Source: Pontibacillus chungwhensis BH030062
GTDB taxonomy: Bacteria; Bacillota; Bacilli; Bacillales; BH030062
Length of the DNA: 64,000 nucleotides
Direction: 5' to 3'
Assembly (NCBI RefSeq): GCF_000770675.1
Contig: NZ_AVBG01000002.1
Location: forward strand, 186,001 to 250,000
The notes under the pieces were generated by a model. The model was not told the origin of the DNA. It made no database searches and saw only the letters and a program-made list of their open reading frames with translations. Each line of letters opens with the position of its first letter. The first letter of the stretch is position 1. This document shows, piece by piece, positions 44,188 to 52,143 of this stretch. A program made the translations under genes and the position numbers.

Positions 44188-44835
44188 ATGGCTTATCAAT
44201 GGGGTGTGGATTCTACACAGGAGGCCACAAAAGAATTATATGACTGTGTACTAAAGAAATACGGAAAGCCCAAATACTGGGGACGCTACCTATCAACGGT
44301 CCCGGAGGTTTCGGAAGGATTAACTGTCTTAGAAATTGAACGATTGCATAGTAGCGGCACGAAAGTTATGGCCATTTATAATAATTTCACGGAGGCCACA
44401 GGGTACAGGAAAGGAAAAGTCATTGCTCAGAACGCTGTTTTTCATGCCAGGCGTTTAAACTTCCCTAAAGGAAAAGTTCTGTTTGCGAACGTTGAAAAGT
44501 CCTTTAAAGTTGATGAGTCGTGGATTCGAGGGTACGTGGAGGGAATGTACTCTTCTGGGTATCAACCTGGATTTTCTTGCGATCCTACGAACGGTAAATT
44601 TAATGAAGCTTTTTGTAAAGCAGCCTCAAAGGATAACAAAGTGTCTGCACAGTCCGTCCTTTGCAGTGTAGAGCCGGTAACCGGAGTTACAAGAGCACGT
44701 AAAGCACCGAAATATACACCTGCTAAACTTTCTTGCAAATCAAATGTATGGGGTTGGCAATATGGTCGTGACGCTGAAGCTTGCCCTATTAACACAAATC
44801 TCATAAATGACCGTCTTCTCAATTTATTGTGGTAA
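44188..44835 (+). CDS. Rv2525c-like glycoside hydrolase-like domain protein (DUF1906)
   Basis: A 215-residue protein beginning MAYQWGVDSTQEATKELYDC. The pattern of an early WGVDS strand, GKPKYWGRYLS, LTVLEIERLHSSGTKVMAIY and a late NVWGWQYGRDAEACPI fits the DUF1906/Rv2525c-like TIM-barrel domain, thought to act on or bind cell-wall glycans. No signal peptide is visible, so secretion would need another route. AGAGAGGAGAAC precedes the ATG. It is a single gene. The family call rests on pattern memory. Confidence 0.65.
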   Translation: MAYQWGVDSTQEATKELYDCVLKKYGKPKYWGRYLSTVPEVSEGLTVLEIERLHSSGTKVMAIYNNFTEATGYRKGKVIAQNAVFHARRLNFPKGKVLFANVEKSFKVDESWIRGYVEGMYSSGYQPGFSCDPTNGKFNEAFCKAASKDNKVSAQSVLCSVEPVTGVTRARKAPKYTPAKLSCKSNVWGWQYGRDAEACPINTNLINDRLLNLLW

Positions 44836-44844
44836 AACGAAATG

Positions 44845-44880
44845 AGGCTAAGGACCAATCGTTAAATGGTTTCTTAGCCT
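44845..44880 (+). terminator. Probable terminator after the DUF1906 gene
   Basis: AGGCTAAGGACCA and TGGTTTCTTAGCCT form an imperfect stem shortly after the stop; the following T content is modest. Confidence 0.55.
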
Positions 44881-44953
44881 GTTATTCGTACACCTTGCAC
44901 ATAAAAAATAGGAAGCTTGCCTTTAAATTGTGTAAAAATTTAAATTATTAACC

Positions 44954-44982
44954 TTTATTTGCTAAGTAAATATTGCTATGAT
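44954..44982 (+). promoter_or_regulatory. Promoter of the EAL-gene leader
   Basis: TTTATT is 17 bases from TATGAT; the start of transcription would be near 44988, exactly where the first possible RNA helix (TACTAG) begins. Confidence 0.5.
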
Positions 44983-44987
44983 AATAG

Positions 44988-45105
44988 TACTAGTTTCTAC
45001 ATAATACGATAGGAAGCTTTGAAACCAATCTGTATTTGGGCGCTTATGGTTGGTCGAGCTAGTAGCGCAACCGGCCGCATTGATTTTATTCAATGGGGTT
45101 TTTTT
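44988..45105 (+). promoter_or_regulatory. Structured 5' leader with intrinsic terminator (possible riboswitch or attenuator)
   Basis: Possible helices are TACTAG (44988-44993) with CTAGTA (45059-45064), AAGC with GCTT, CCAA with TTGG, GCGCT with AGCGC, and GGTTG with CAACC; several exclude each other. The leader ends in a terminator: CCGCATTGA (45075-45083) and TCAATGGGG (45090-45098), one mismatch, then seven T. Translation of the EAL gene starts about 110 nt further on. I could not match it to the c-di-GMP-I, c-di-GMP-II or other riboswitch consensus known to me. Confidence 0.55.
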
Positions 45106-45216
45106 AGCTTCAAAAGTCTTGGCATGAACATGTATTGATATTCGTGATTTCGTTTCACCTTAATAATAGATTAATAGAACGCGATCCATCACAACCATTT
45201 GAATACGGGGGATTTT

Positions 45217-45930
45217 ATGAATATTTTTGAACTTTTACAGAAAAACCGTTTATTTCACAATTATCAGCCCCTTCATCACCTGGCCGATGATGCTATTTAT
45301 GGATATGAAGCTCTGTTACGCTCTACTATTCAATCCAATCCTGAAACACTTTTTAAAATTGCTATGCAATCTAACATTCTCTACAAACTTGATACCATGT
45401 CGATTGAGAAAGCTTTCACGCATTATTCTAATCAACTAAACGATCAAAAACTATTTCTAAATATGTTCATGTCTACCCTTCTTCACCCCAATTTCATTCG
45501 ATTTATGCATTCCATTCTAGAGGTCCCTTCGTCTCCTGCTCCATCTATCGTTTTAGAGATGAATGAAGCGAAGGAAGAGGAAGCTATGTGGGAGTCTCCC
45601 CTCCTTCCTATTCGTATTAAAATGTTACGGGAAATGGGGATCCAATTTGCGATCGATGATTTTGGACAAGGGGCTACGTCATTAAAAAAAGCAGTTGAAA
45701 TAGAACCAGAGTACTTGAAGCTTGATCGTTATTTTGCTACGGAATTAGCTACAAGTGATAAGAAGCAAAAACTAGTCTCCCTTTTCACTGAATATTTTAA
45801 AGAGGATACAACGGTCGTATTAGAAGGAATTGAGACAGAAGATGACCTTAACTTAGCTAAAGAAATCGGAATTGATATAGCGCAAGGGTACTTTATCGGG
45901 AAGCCTCAGGCTCTTGTGGTCGGTTCATAA
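45217..45930 (+). CDS. EAL-domain cyclic-di-GMP phosphodiesterase
   Basis: A 237-residue stand-alone EAL domain that should hydrolyse cyclic di-GMP to pGpG in the cytoplasm. All catalytic and metal-binding positions are present: EALL (31-34), N82, E114, DD 147-148 in FAIDDFG, K168 and D170 in YLKLD, E203 in VLEGIE and Q223 in AQGYFIGKP. There is no sensor, GGDEF or membrane domain, so control is likely at expression or by a partner protein. The ATG at 45217 has CGGGGGA upstream; the frame from a TTG at 45199 is rejected. A structured terminator-bearing leader lies upstream. Confidence 0.9.
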   Translation: MNIFELLQKNRLFHNYQPLHHLADDAIYGYEALLRSTIQSNPETLFKIAMQSNILYKLDTMSIEKAFTHYSNQLNDQKLFLNMFMSTLLHPNFIRFMHSILEVPSSPAPSIVLEMNEAKEEEAMWESPLLPIRIKMLREMGIQFAIDDFGQGATSLKKAVEIEPEYLKLDRYFATELATSDKKQKLVSLFTEYFKEDTTVVLEGIETEDDLNLAKEIGIDIAQGYFIGKPQALVVGS

Positions 45931-45943
45931 CTCCAAACGACCC

Positions 45944-45983
45944 AAAAGACCACTGATTTGTCTTCCTGATCAGTGGTCTTTTT
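45944..45983 (+). terminator. Terminator after the EAL gene
   Basis: AAAAGACCACTGAT pairs perfectly with ATCAGTGGTCTTTT, followed by T. Confidence 0.92.
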
Positions 45984-46124
45984 AGTTACATACGAATTTG
46001 TTTTTTAATATGTTGCGATTTACATTGAACAAAGTCAATTTTATCGTCCTTGCTGCAGTCTTCTTCGTATACTTCACCTCCCTCCTCGGCATAGTAATGA
46101 ATAGAACAAATGCCAAGGAGGAGC

Positions 46125-47654
46125 ATGATGACACGTAAACAAAATGCCCGTTTAGCTAATGAAGAAACCCTATGGATGAAGCAAACGGATTTGCCTGAAT
46201 TTGAATCGCTTAAAGAAGATATTCAAGTGGATGTCGGAATTGTTGGAGCAGGCATTACTGGCGTTACCCTTGCTTACTTGCTTTCTAAAGAGGGAATGAG
46301 CGTAGCTTTACTAGATGCTGATCGAATTTTACACGGAACGACAGGCCATACCACTGCTAAAGTTTCTGCGCAACATGACCTCATTTATGATGAGCTCATT
46401 CACCACTTTGGAGTGGAACAAGCAAGGAAGTATTACCGCGCTAATCAGGAAGCACTAGAATTTATTCAGGACTTGGTAGAGAAGGAAGAGATCAAGTGCC
46501 AATTCACAACAGAAGATGCTTATATATACGGAATTAGCGAGGCAAACAATCAAAAGATTGAACAAGAAGCGAAAGCCTATGAAACGCTACGTATAGAAGG
46601 GGAGATCATTGATCGCCTTCCAATTGATCTCTCTATAAAGAAGGGAATTGTCATGCGTAATCAAGCGCAATTCAATCCCCTCTCCTACTTACAACACTTA
46701 GTTAGAGATATGATGAAAGAAAATGTTCATATCTTTGAACAGACTGTAGCAACGGATGTAGAAGAAGGGACCGATCCTAAAATTGTTACAAAAAACGGCG
46801 CAAAGGTAACTTGTAAATCGATCGTTTCAGCTTCACACTTTCCTTTTTACGACGGTAAAGGCTTCTTTTTTAGTCGTATGTACGCTGAGCGTTCTTATAT
46901 TGTAGCAGCTAAAACGGATCAATCTTTAGAGGGAATGTATTTAAGCGCAGATCAACCAAAGCGCTCTATACGAACGACCTCCTTTAAAGGCCAAAATTAT
47001 GTATTATTAGGTGGAGAAAGTCACAAAACGGGTCAGAGCGATTCTTCAAAACAACATTTCGAAGCTTTAGAGAATTTCGGAAGAAGGCATTTCAATCTAT
47101 CTGGAACGGTACAGCAGTGGGGAGCGCAAGACTTAATCACAATGGATAAAGTTCCATATATCGGCCATTTAACTTCCCGTCATTCTAATATCTTTGTCGC
47201 CACTGGGTATCGAAAATGGGGAATGACAAGCGGGACTGCCGCTGCCCTGTTGCTTAAAGATCTGATTCAAGAGAAAAAGAATCCATATGAGGATCTGTTT
47301 ACCCCTACACGGTTTTATGCTGATCCTAGTATAAAGCACTTCTTAACCCAGAATACGAATGTGGCTTCACAATTTCTAAAAGGTAAAGTCAGTTTTAATA
47401 CAAACTCTGTAGATGATCTACATCCTGGAGAGGGATCAACGATCATTCATAATGCTCAAAAAGCCGGTGCTTATAAAGACGAATCCGGAAACGTACATGT
47501 TGTCGATACCACATGTACACACCTCGGATGTGAAGTTGAGTGGAATGCAGAAGAAAAGTCGTGGGATTGCCCATGTCATGGCTCACGCTTCTCCTATGAT
47601 GGAACGGTCCTAGAAGGTCCCGCTGACAAGCCACTAAAAAGATTAGATGAGTAA
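46125..47654 (+). CDS. yhfW: FAD-dependent oxidoreductase with C-terminal Rieske domain (YhfW type)
   Basis: A 509-residue protein, the length of Bacillus subtilis YhfW. A DAO-type FAD fold starts with [15 protein letters not shown] (37-51), has [16 protein letters not shown] (near 75-90) and ends near 380 with [17 protein letters not shown] Rieske 2Fe-2S domain (about 410-509) has the ligands C464 and H466 (CTHLGC) and C482 and H485 (CPCHG). AAGGAGG precedes tandem ATGs at 46125. It couples flavin oxidation of an unknown amine-like substrate to a one-electron carrier; no partner gene is adjacent. Confidence 0.9.
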   Translation: MMTRKQNARLANEETLWMKQTDLPEFESLKEDIQVDVGIVGAGITGVTLAYLLSKEGMSVALLDADRILHGTTGHTTAKVSAQHDLIYDELIHHFGVEQARKYYRANQEALEFIQDLVEKEEIKCQFTTEDAYIYGISEANNQKIEQEAKAYETLRIEGEIIDRLPIDLSIKKGIVMRNQAQFNPLSYLQHLVRDMMKENVHIFEQTVATDVEEGTDPKIVTKNGAKVTCKSIVSASHFPFYDGKGFFFSRMYAERSYIVAAKTDQSLEGMYLSADQPKRSIRTTSFKGQNYVLLGGESHKTGQSDSSKQHFEALENFGRRHFNLSGTVQQWGAQDLITMDKVPYIGHLTSRHSNIFVATGYRKWGMTSGTAAALLLKDLIQEKKNPYEDLFTPTRFYADPSIKHFLTQNTNVASQFLKGKVSFNTNSVDDLHPGEGSTIIHNAQKAGAYKDESGNVHVVDTTCTHLGCEVEWNAEEKSWDCPCHGSRFSYDGTVLEGPADKPLKRLDE

Positions 47655-47775
47655 TACAATCGGCCTTGCACATAAGAGTCTTAAGACAAAGCCTCTGTGG
47701 ACTTTGTTCCATATAAGCCCCTTATGTGGAAGACTCTAAGCTGAGGAAATGCTTCCGTTTGCTGTAATTGAGAGT

Positions 47776-47902
47776 AAGGTGGTTCGGGAAATCACTCGGC
47801 TTTCCGCGGCGAGCTGGGAAGCCTCCTCGTTCGCTACGCTCTCTGTGGGGTCTCCCCTAGGCTCCTACTGCCGCAGGAGTCTCGCAATTTCCCGACCACC
47901 TT
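47776..47902 (+). repeat. Snapback repeat element, copy 4
   Basis: Ends AAGGTGGTTCGGGAAAT and ATTTCCCGACCACCTT pair (one mismatch or bulge). The interior has ACTCGGCTTTCCGCGG, GAGCTGGGAAGCCTCCTCG, GGGGTCTCCCCTAGGCTCCT and CCGCAGGAGTCTCGC. Confidence 0.85.
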
Positions 47903-48000
47903 TTCCATATATAGGGTAACGGAAGCTACGCTACATAAGGGGTGAAGTGTTGAAGCCCCCCCCTTACTCGAGCTAAGGGGACGTTATACAACTTCTGATA

Positions 48001-48128
48001 AGGGGTGTCTGGGGAACGGGGAGACTCCTGCGGGAGAAAGAGGTCGACGAGACCCCACAGAGAGCGCAAGCGAACGAGGAGGCTCGACAGCTCGCCCGCG
48101 GAAAGCGAGTCGTTCCCCAGACACCCCT
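48001..48128 (-). repeat. Snapback repeat element, copy 5 (inverted)
   Basis: Perfect 17-bp ends AGGGGTGTCTGGGGAAC and GTTCCCCAGACACCCCT. Interior GAGACTCCTGCGGGAGAAAG, AGGTCGACGAGACCCCACAG and CCGCGGAAAGCGAGTC, the reverse complement of the core of copies 1 and 4. Flank 48136-48167 matches the flank of copy 1 in inverse orientation. Confidence 0.88.
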
Positions 48129-48197
48129 ATCTCTCAATAAACGTAACGGTCCCCCACACAATAGAGTGTCTCAGCTTAGAGTCTTCTACAATCCTGA

Positions 48198-48254
48198 CCT
48201 ATTCTTGAACAGGCTTGTTATAAAGAATAACAACATTAAACTTTAACAGAACCA
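48198..48254 (+). repeat. 57-bp dispersed repeat, copy 2
   Basis: Partner of 12123-12179, with the same ATTCTT-AACA/TGTT-AAGAAT inverted repeat, and placed immediately before the terminator of the next minus-strand gene, as in copy 1. Confidence 0.8.
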
Positions 48255-48257
48255 CAC

Positions 48258-48291
48258 AAAAAAGAAGCTGCCATATGGCAGCTTCTTTTTT
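48258..48291. terminator. Terminator of the DUF2188 gene
   Basis: A perfect 34-bp palindrome centred on CCATATGG, T-rich on both ends. Confidence 0.9.
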
Positions 48292-48309
48292 ACGAGATAA
48301 CGGTAGAGC

Positions 48310-48507
48310 TTAGAATGAGCGCTCTTCTTCGATCTCATGATATTTATCAAGAATGTACAACTTACTTGGTTTGTGTTCTTGGGCCATTTCTTCTGCTTTC
48401 TCAATAGCCTTATCTTTCTTTTCATACTTGTCGGTAGGAGCTACGTCCTCCACTTTTACATACCATTCTGTTGCGTCTTTGTTGGGTGCTACTGTGTATT
48501 CTCTCAT
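48310..48507 (-). CDS. DUF2188 domain-containing protein
   Basis: A 65-residue cytoplasmic protein, MREYTVAPNKDATEWYVKVE at the start, a KDKAIEKAEEMAQEHKPSKL helix and YILDKYHEIEEERSF at the end. This matches the small DUF2188 family: strand with Tyr-Thr-Val, a Trp-Tyr/Val-Val-Lys strand, helix, strand. Function is unknown. AAAGGAGCG-type site precedes the ATG; it is monocistronic with a perfect terminator. The sequence is strongly charged, as expected for a halophile. Confidence 0.8.
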   Translation of the reverse strand: MREYTVAPNKDATEWYVKVEDVAPTDKYEKKDKAIEKAEEMAQEHKPSKLYILDKYHEIEEERSF

Positions 48508-48610
48508 GTATTATCGCTCCTTTTTTTGTGTTGGGTTATACCTATATGTTCCCAACCTTGAAGCGTATAAAACATATATCCGAATAACTAGGTATACTTT
48601 AGAAAATCCG

Positions 48611-50116
48611 TTATGCAGTAGCCCATTTACCTACGGTTTTGAGAGCTGATTGTTCCGGGAAGTACTCAATGAAATAACGATAAAACAGCGCTTCTTGTTT
48701 ACTGCGAATATCAACTGGAGCTGTTTCGTTCATACGAGCTAACTCTGCATCAGAGATCGTTTCATTGGCATAGGCTTCAAGCAAATCTAATGCACCACTA
48801 CCAGCTGAGAATTCTTCCTTTTTCCTCCACAATACTTGGTCCGGCAATACTCCATCAAATGATTCTCTCAAAATGGTTTTCTCCATTTGTTCTTCCGTAT
48901 GAAGCTTTTGTTCAGATGGAATTTGTAAAGCCGTTTCAATTAATTCTAAATCCAGGAACGGAACACGGAGTTCAATGGAGTGTGCCATGCTCATTCTGTC
49001 CCCACGTTGTAAATTAATATTATGAAGGGTATTGATGATTCGAATAATCTCTTCATTCAGGGATTCAGTCGTTTGGAATTGCTTCATATACTCATAGCCC
49101 GCAAAAATCTCGTCAGCTCCCTCTCCTGAGAGAATAACCTTAACATGCTCGGAGGCAAGCTTTGAAACAAAGTAATTCGGGATGGCACTTCTTACTAAAG
49201 AAGGTTCATATGATTCCAAAGCATATATGACATGAGGGATGGCCTCTATTAATTCTTCTTGTGTATATATGTATTCATAATGATCAGAACCTATTGCTTC
49301 AGCTACATCACGAGCACGCTCGATATCTTCACTTCCAGCAGAGCCGACGCAAAAGGATTTTACCGTTTTTCCCTGTTCTTTAGCCTTCTTTGCAGCAATC
49401 GCTGATATTAAGCTGCTATCCAATCCACCACTTAATAGCACGCCAACCTCCACATCTGCTAAAAGCCTTTTCTCTATTGCTTGTTCAAGCTTTTCTCTGA
49501 TTACTGTAGTCATTTCACGACGTGTTGTTTGTGCGGGTTGGTCTGGATGTTTGATCTGTCTATATCTCACAAATCCGGTTTCTGGCGTATAATAAGTTCC
49601 AGGAGGAAATTCCTGCACGTCATCAGTAATAAGATATAATGTTTTTAATTCTGAAGAGAACACATAATTCCCTTCATCATCTCGCCCGTAATATAAAGGC
49701 TTAATTCCTAATGTATCTCTTGCGGCAACGAATGTATCAGTGAGCTCATCAACTATGACGAATGCAAACATACCATCAAGCTTTGCTATACTCTTTACCC
49801 CTTCTGTTTCAATTAATTTTAACGCAACTTCACTATCAGAATGGGTTAAAAATGAGGTATGCTGTTCTAATTCACCTTTCAATTCTAGATAATTATAAAT
49901 TTCACCATTACACACTATCCATTTTGACTGCTCTTCGTTAGATATGGGCTGAATACCATCTTCTAAACCAATAATAGATAAGCGCTGGTGTCCTATATGG
50001 AAACCTTCTAAAGGAACTTGTTTTCCTTCGTCTGGTCCTCTATGTTTCATACTCTCTAGAATTTCTTTCATCTTATTCGTTTCTACATGTCCTGTTGTGG
50101 CGAATATGCCGCACAT
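48611..50116 (-). CDS. asnB: Asparagine synthase (glutamine-hydrolysing)
   Basis: A 501-residue two-domain enzyme making asparagine from aspartate, ATP and glutamine. The class II glutaminase has the nucleophile C2 (MCGIFATTG), MKHRGPDEG, HQRLSIIGLEDGIQP and CNGEIYNY. The synthase domain has the PP-loop VLLSGGLDSSL (near 226-236), SGEGADEIFAGYEY and LRVPFLDLEL. It is shorter than Bacillus AsnB (632) and nearer to AsnB of the enterobacterial or plant length. AGAGGTGACCC precedes the ATG. It is monocistronic. Confidence 0.92.
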   Translation of the reverse strand: MCGIFATTGHVETNKMKEILESMKHRGPDEGKQVPLEGFHIGHQRLSIIGLEDGIQPISNEEQSKWIVCNGEIYNYLELKGELEQHTSFLTHSDSEVALKLIETEGVKSIAKLDGMFAFVIVDELTDTFVAARDTLGIKPLYYGRDDEGNYVFSSELKTLYLITDDVQEFPPGTYYTPETGFVRYRQIKHPDQPAQTTRREMTTVIREKLEQAIEKRLLADVEVGVLLSGGLDSSLISAIAAKKAKEQGKTVKSFCVGSAGSEDIERARDVAEAIGSDHYEYIYTQEELIEAIPHVIYALESYEPSLVRSAIPNYFVSKLASEHVKVILSGEGADEIFAGYEYMKQFQTTESLNEEIIRIINTLHNINLQRGDRMSMAHSIELRVPFLDLELIETALQIPSEQKLHTEEQMEKTILRESFDGVLPDQVLWRKKEEFSAGSGALDLLEAYANETISDAELARMNETAPVDIRSKQEALFYRYFIEYFPEQSALKTVGKWATA

Positions 50117-50482
50117 ATTATTGGGTCACCTCTACTGTTTTATTTTGGATATGACGTTTATTATATAAGCTCTTCTAACAAGAACCAAATACTGGACAAT
50201 CCCTCATTTTTGTATTTTTAGGATAATTCCAACGAATCTTTCCTATTTTTTTAATGAGTTACGATTAGATCGACTTATTTGGTTGTATATAAAGAGATAT
50301 ACCCTTTTTTTATGTGAATGTGCTAGTTAACCGCAAATTTTTTCAAATTGATTCGAAAAGGTATGTAAAAAGATGAATCATTTCTCATATAATATAGGTA
50401 ATATATAGCCGATTTACACTATATAGAATGGGGAATGCGTGTTATGATACGGTACAATTGATAATTGTCAGGTGTGATCGAC
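50117..50482. other. AT-rich divergent region between asnB and ypmR
   Basis: About 365 bases with both promoters. An extended -10 (TGTTATGAT, ending at 50448) may start the ypmR transcript; its -35 is weak. I see no hairpin with a T-run, T-box or riboswitch pattern and no supported gene. Confidence 0.5.
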
Positions 50483-51373
50483 ATGAAACGAATTGCATTA
50501 ACAGTTTTATTCTTATTCATTTTCCTTATCATTCTCTTCTATTGGGTTGGTAACGAATCAAAAGTTAGTGATTCCTCTCTTAATGGTGAAAAGCCTCAAG
50601 AGTTCCTTACTCAGGAAGCGGAAGGCGAAAATTCAGAGGAAGAGAAAACCATCACTGAGGAACTTAAAGAAGCGGTTTCTACCGTTTTAGAAGGTGCGAA
50701 GGAAATCTTTGTGGAAGATAACATAAATATCGTGGCCATCGGAGATTCACTTACTCAAGGTGTAGGTGATTCCTCAGGAAATGGTGGTTACGTAGGGATT
50801 ATTGAAGAAACACTGCAAGAAAACAATCAGGATTTTCAGATTAAGAACTTCGGTAAGCGAGGTAATCGTACAGATCAGTTACTAGACCGACTAAAAGAAG
50901 AGGAGATCTCCTCCTCCCTTCAAGAAGCCGATGTGATCGTCATTACAATCGGGGCAAATGATATTATGAAAGTTGTCAAAAACAACTTCACCTCTCTTGG
51001 TTATGAAGATTTCGAGAGTGAACTTCCTCAATACGAGGATCGATTATCTTCTATTTTTCAAACGATACGTTCTCAAAATAAGGATGCCCATATTTATCTT
51101 GTAGGTTTGTTTAATCCGTTCGAACAGTATTTCAGCGATATCCCTGAGCTCGACCAAATTGTTTACGATTGGAATCGTATCAGTAAAGATGTTGTCGACC
51201 GATATGCGAATGTGAACTACATTCCAATTAAAGATTTGTTTAGTGGTTCTACTGAAGACCTTTATTACGAAGATAACTTTCATCCAAATTTAAGAGGATA
51301 CAGACTAATGGCTGAACGGATCCTCTCTCATTTAAAGGACGAGATTGTGCGCCAGAATGGAGAAGAAATTTAA
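50483..51373 (+). CDS. ypmR: SGNH/GDSL-family lipase or esterase, YpmR-like
   Basis: A 296-residue exported or membrane-anchored hydrolase. An N-terminal hydrophobic helix (5-23) and an acidic, Glu-rich linker (25-80) precede the SGNH domain. Block I is AIGDSLTQG (85-93, Ser89), the block II glycine is in NFGKRGNRTD, block III is IGANDIM and block V is DNFHPN with the catalytic Asp-His. AGGTGTGA precedes the ATG at 50483. Gene order with the next gene is ypmR-ypmS as in Bacillus subtilis; the substrate is unknown, perhaps a cell-envelope lipid or glycan ester. Confidence 0.88.
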   Translation: MKRIALTVLFLFIFLIILFYWVGNESKVSDSSLNGEKPQEFLTQEAEGENSEEEKTITEELKEAVSTVLEGAKEIFVEDNINIVAIGDSLTQGVGDSSGNGGYVGIIEETLQENNQDFQIKNFGKRGNRTDQLLDRLKEEEISSSLQEADVIVITIGANDIMKVVKNNFTSLGYEDFESELPQYEDRLSSIFQTIRSQNKDAHIYLVGLFNPFEQYFSDIPELDQIVYDWNRISKDVVDRYANVNYIPIKDLFSGSTEDLYYEDNFHPNLRGYRLMAERILSHLKDEIVRQNGEEI

Positions 51374-51400
51374 AGACATCAGTTAGATTGGAGATGTCAT

Positions 51401-52042
51401 ATGTTTGAAGCAATGAAAATCAACAATAAGTGGAAGTGGCTATTTTTTATCTTAGCGATCATTAATGCTGGAGTCATTCTATGGCTTCTATTACTTGTTT
51501 ATTTACCAACCTCATCTGTATCAGTTCCAAAGTCCATGCCTTTTAGCGATAAGCGGGCTGAATTTACAGTGATGTCAAGTAAGGACAATTTGAATCAAAT
51601 CATTAATAGTTATTTGGCGGAAATATCAGATAAACAATCGATTGATTATACAGTCTCTCTAGAAGATGATGTGGAGTTAACAGGAACGATTGTGGCTTTT
51701 GATAAAGAATTGCCTTTAACAATGAAATTTGATCCCATTGTACAAAAAAACGGAGATCTGATCCTTCAGCAGAAGTCCATTACACTCGGCCGTCTACACC
51801 TGCCAAACAAAAAGGTTTTAGATTATATAAAAGATAACTACCCAATGCCTGAGTGGATTATTGTAAACCCAGATGAAGAAAATGTTTATGTGGCCGTTAC
51901 CCAGATTAATCCAGGATATGAACTAGGCCTCCGTGCATCTACATTCAATTTAAAAAAAGACCAGCTTGCTTTTGAACTAACGGTTCCACATGAAACATTT
52001 GGATTTAGCCAGAGCTCATGGTTGAAAAAACTAATTAAGTAA
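51401..52042 (+). CDS. ypmS: YpmS family membrane protein (DUF2140)
   Basis: A 213-residue protein with one N-terminal membrane anchor (about 13-37) and an extracytoplasmic beta-rich domain (SLEDDVELTGTIVAFDKELP, then DPIVQKNGDLILQQKSITLG and LHLPNKKVLDYI). The pattern matches YpmS/DUF2140, whose function is unknown. It starts 27 bp after ypmR, so the two are co-transcribed and probably act together at the cell surface. GGAG lies 7 bases before the ATG at 51401. Confidence 0.88.
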   Translation: MFEAMKINNKWKWLFFILAIINAGVILWLLLLVYLPTSSVSVPKSMPFSDKRAEFTVMSSKDNLNQIINSYLAEISDKQSIDYTVSLEDDVELTGTIVAFDKELPLTMKFDPIVQKNGDLILQQKSITLGRLHLPNKKVLDYIKDNYPMPEWIIVNPDEENVYVAVTQINPGYELGLRASTFNLKKDQLAFELTVPHETFGFSQSSWLKKLIK

Positions 52043-52108
52043 TAGAATTGTGAGCGGTTTTACCTCAAATGAATAGGAATGAGCTTAACCCAAGCTCAAT
52101 GTATAGTA

Positions 52109-52139
52109 AAAAAAGGCTGCCTAGATGGCAGCCTTTTTT
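52109..52139. terminator. Bidirectional terminator
   Basis: AAAAAAGGCTGCC pairs perfectly with GGCAGCCTTTTTT between convergent ypmS and BCCT genes. Confidence 0.92.
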
Positions 52140-52143
52140 ACGT

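Larger units (their letters stand above)
47726..48189. repeat. 464-bp composite flanked by 20-bp inverted repeats
   Basis: GTGGAAGACTCTAAGCTGAG (47726-47745) is inverted at 48170-48189 with one mismatch. Between them sit two snapback elements in opposite orientation (47776-47902 and 48001-48128). It looks like a non-autonomous mobile unit, although no clear target duplication is visible and no protein is encoded. Confidence 0.75.

Noticed and set aside
44988-45105. Standard c-di-GMP-I (GEMM) riboswitch
   Set aside because: The GGGACGCAAAGCC segment, GNRA tetraloop and terminal receptor pattern are not found; kept only as an unclassified leader.
47973-48208. Open frames over the repeat at 48001
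   Set aside because: Same reason: the sequence is the palindromic element, with shared fragments in the frames at 13172.
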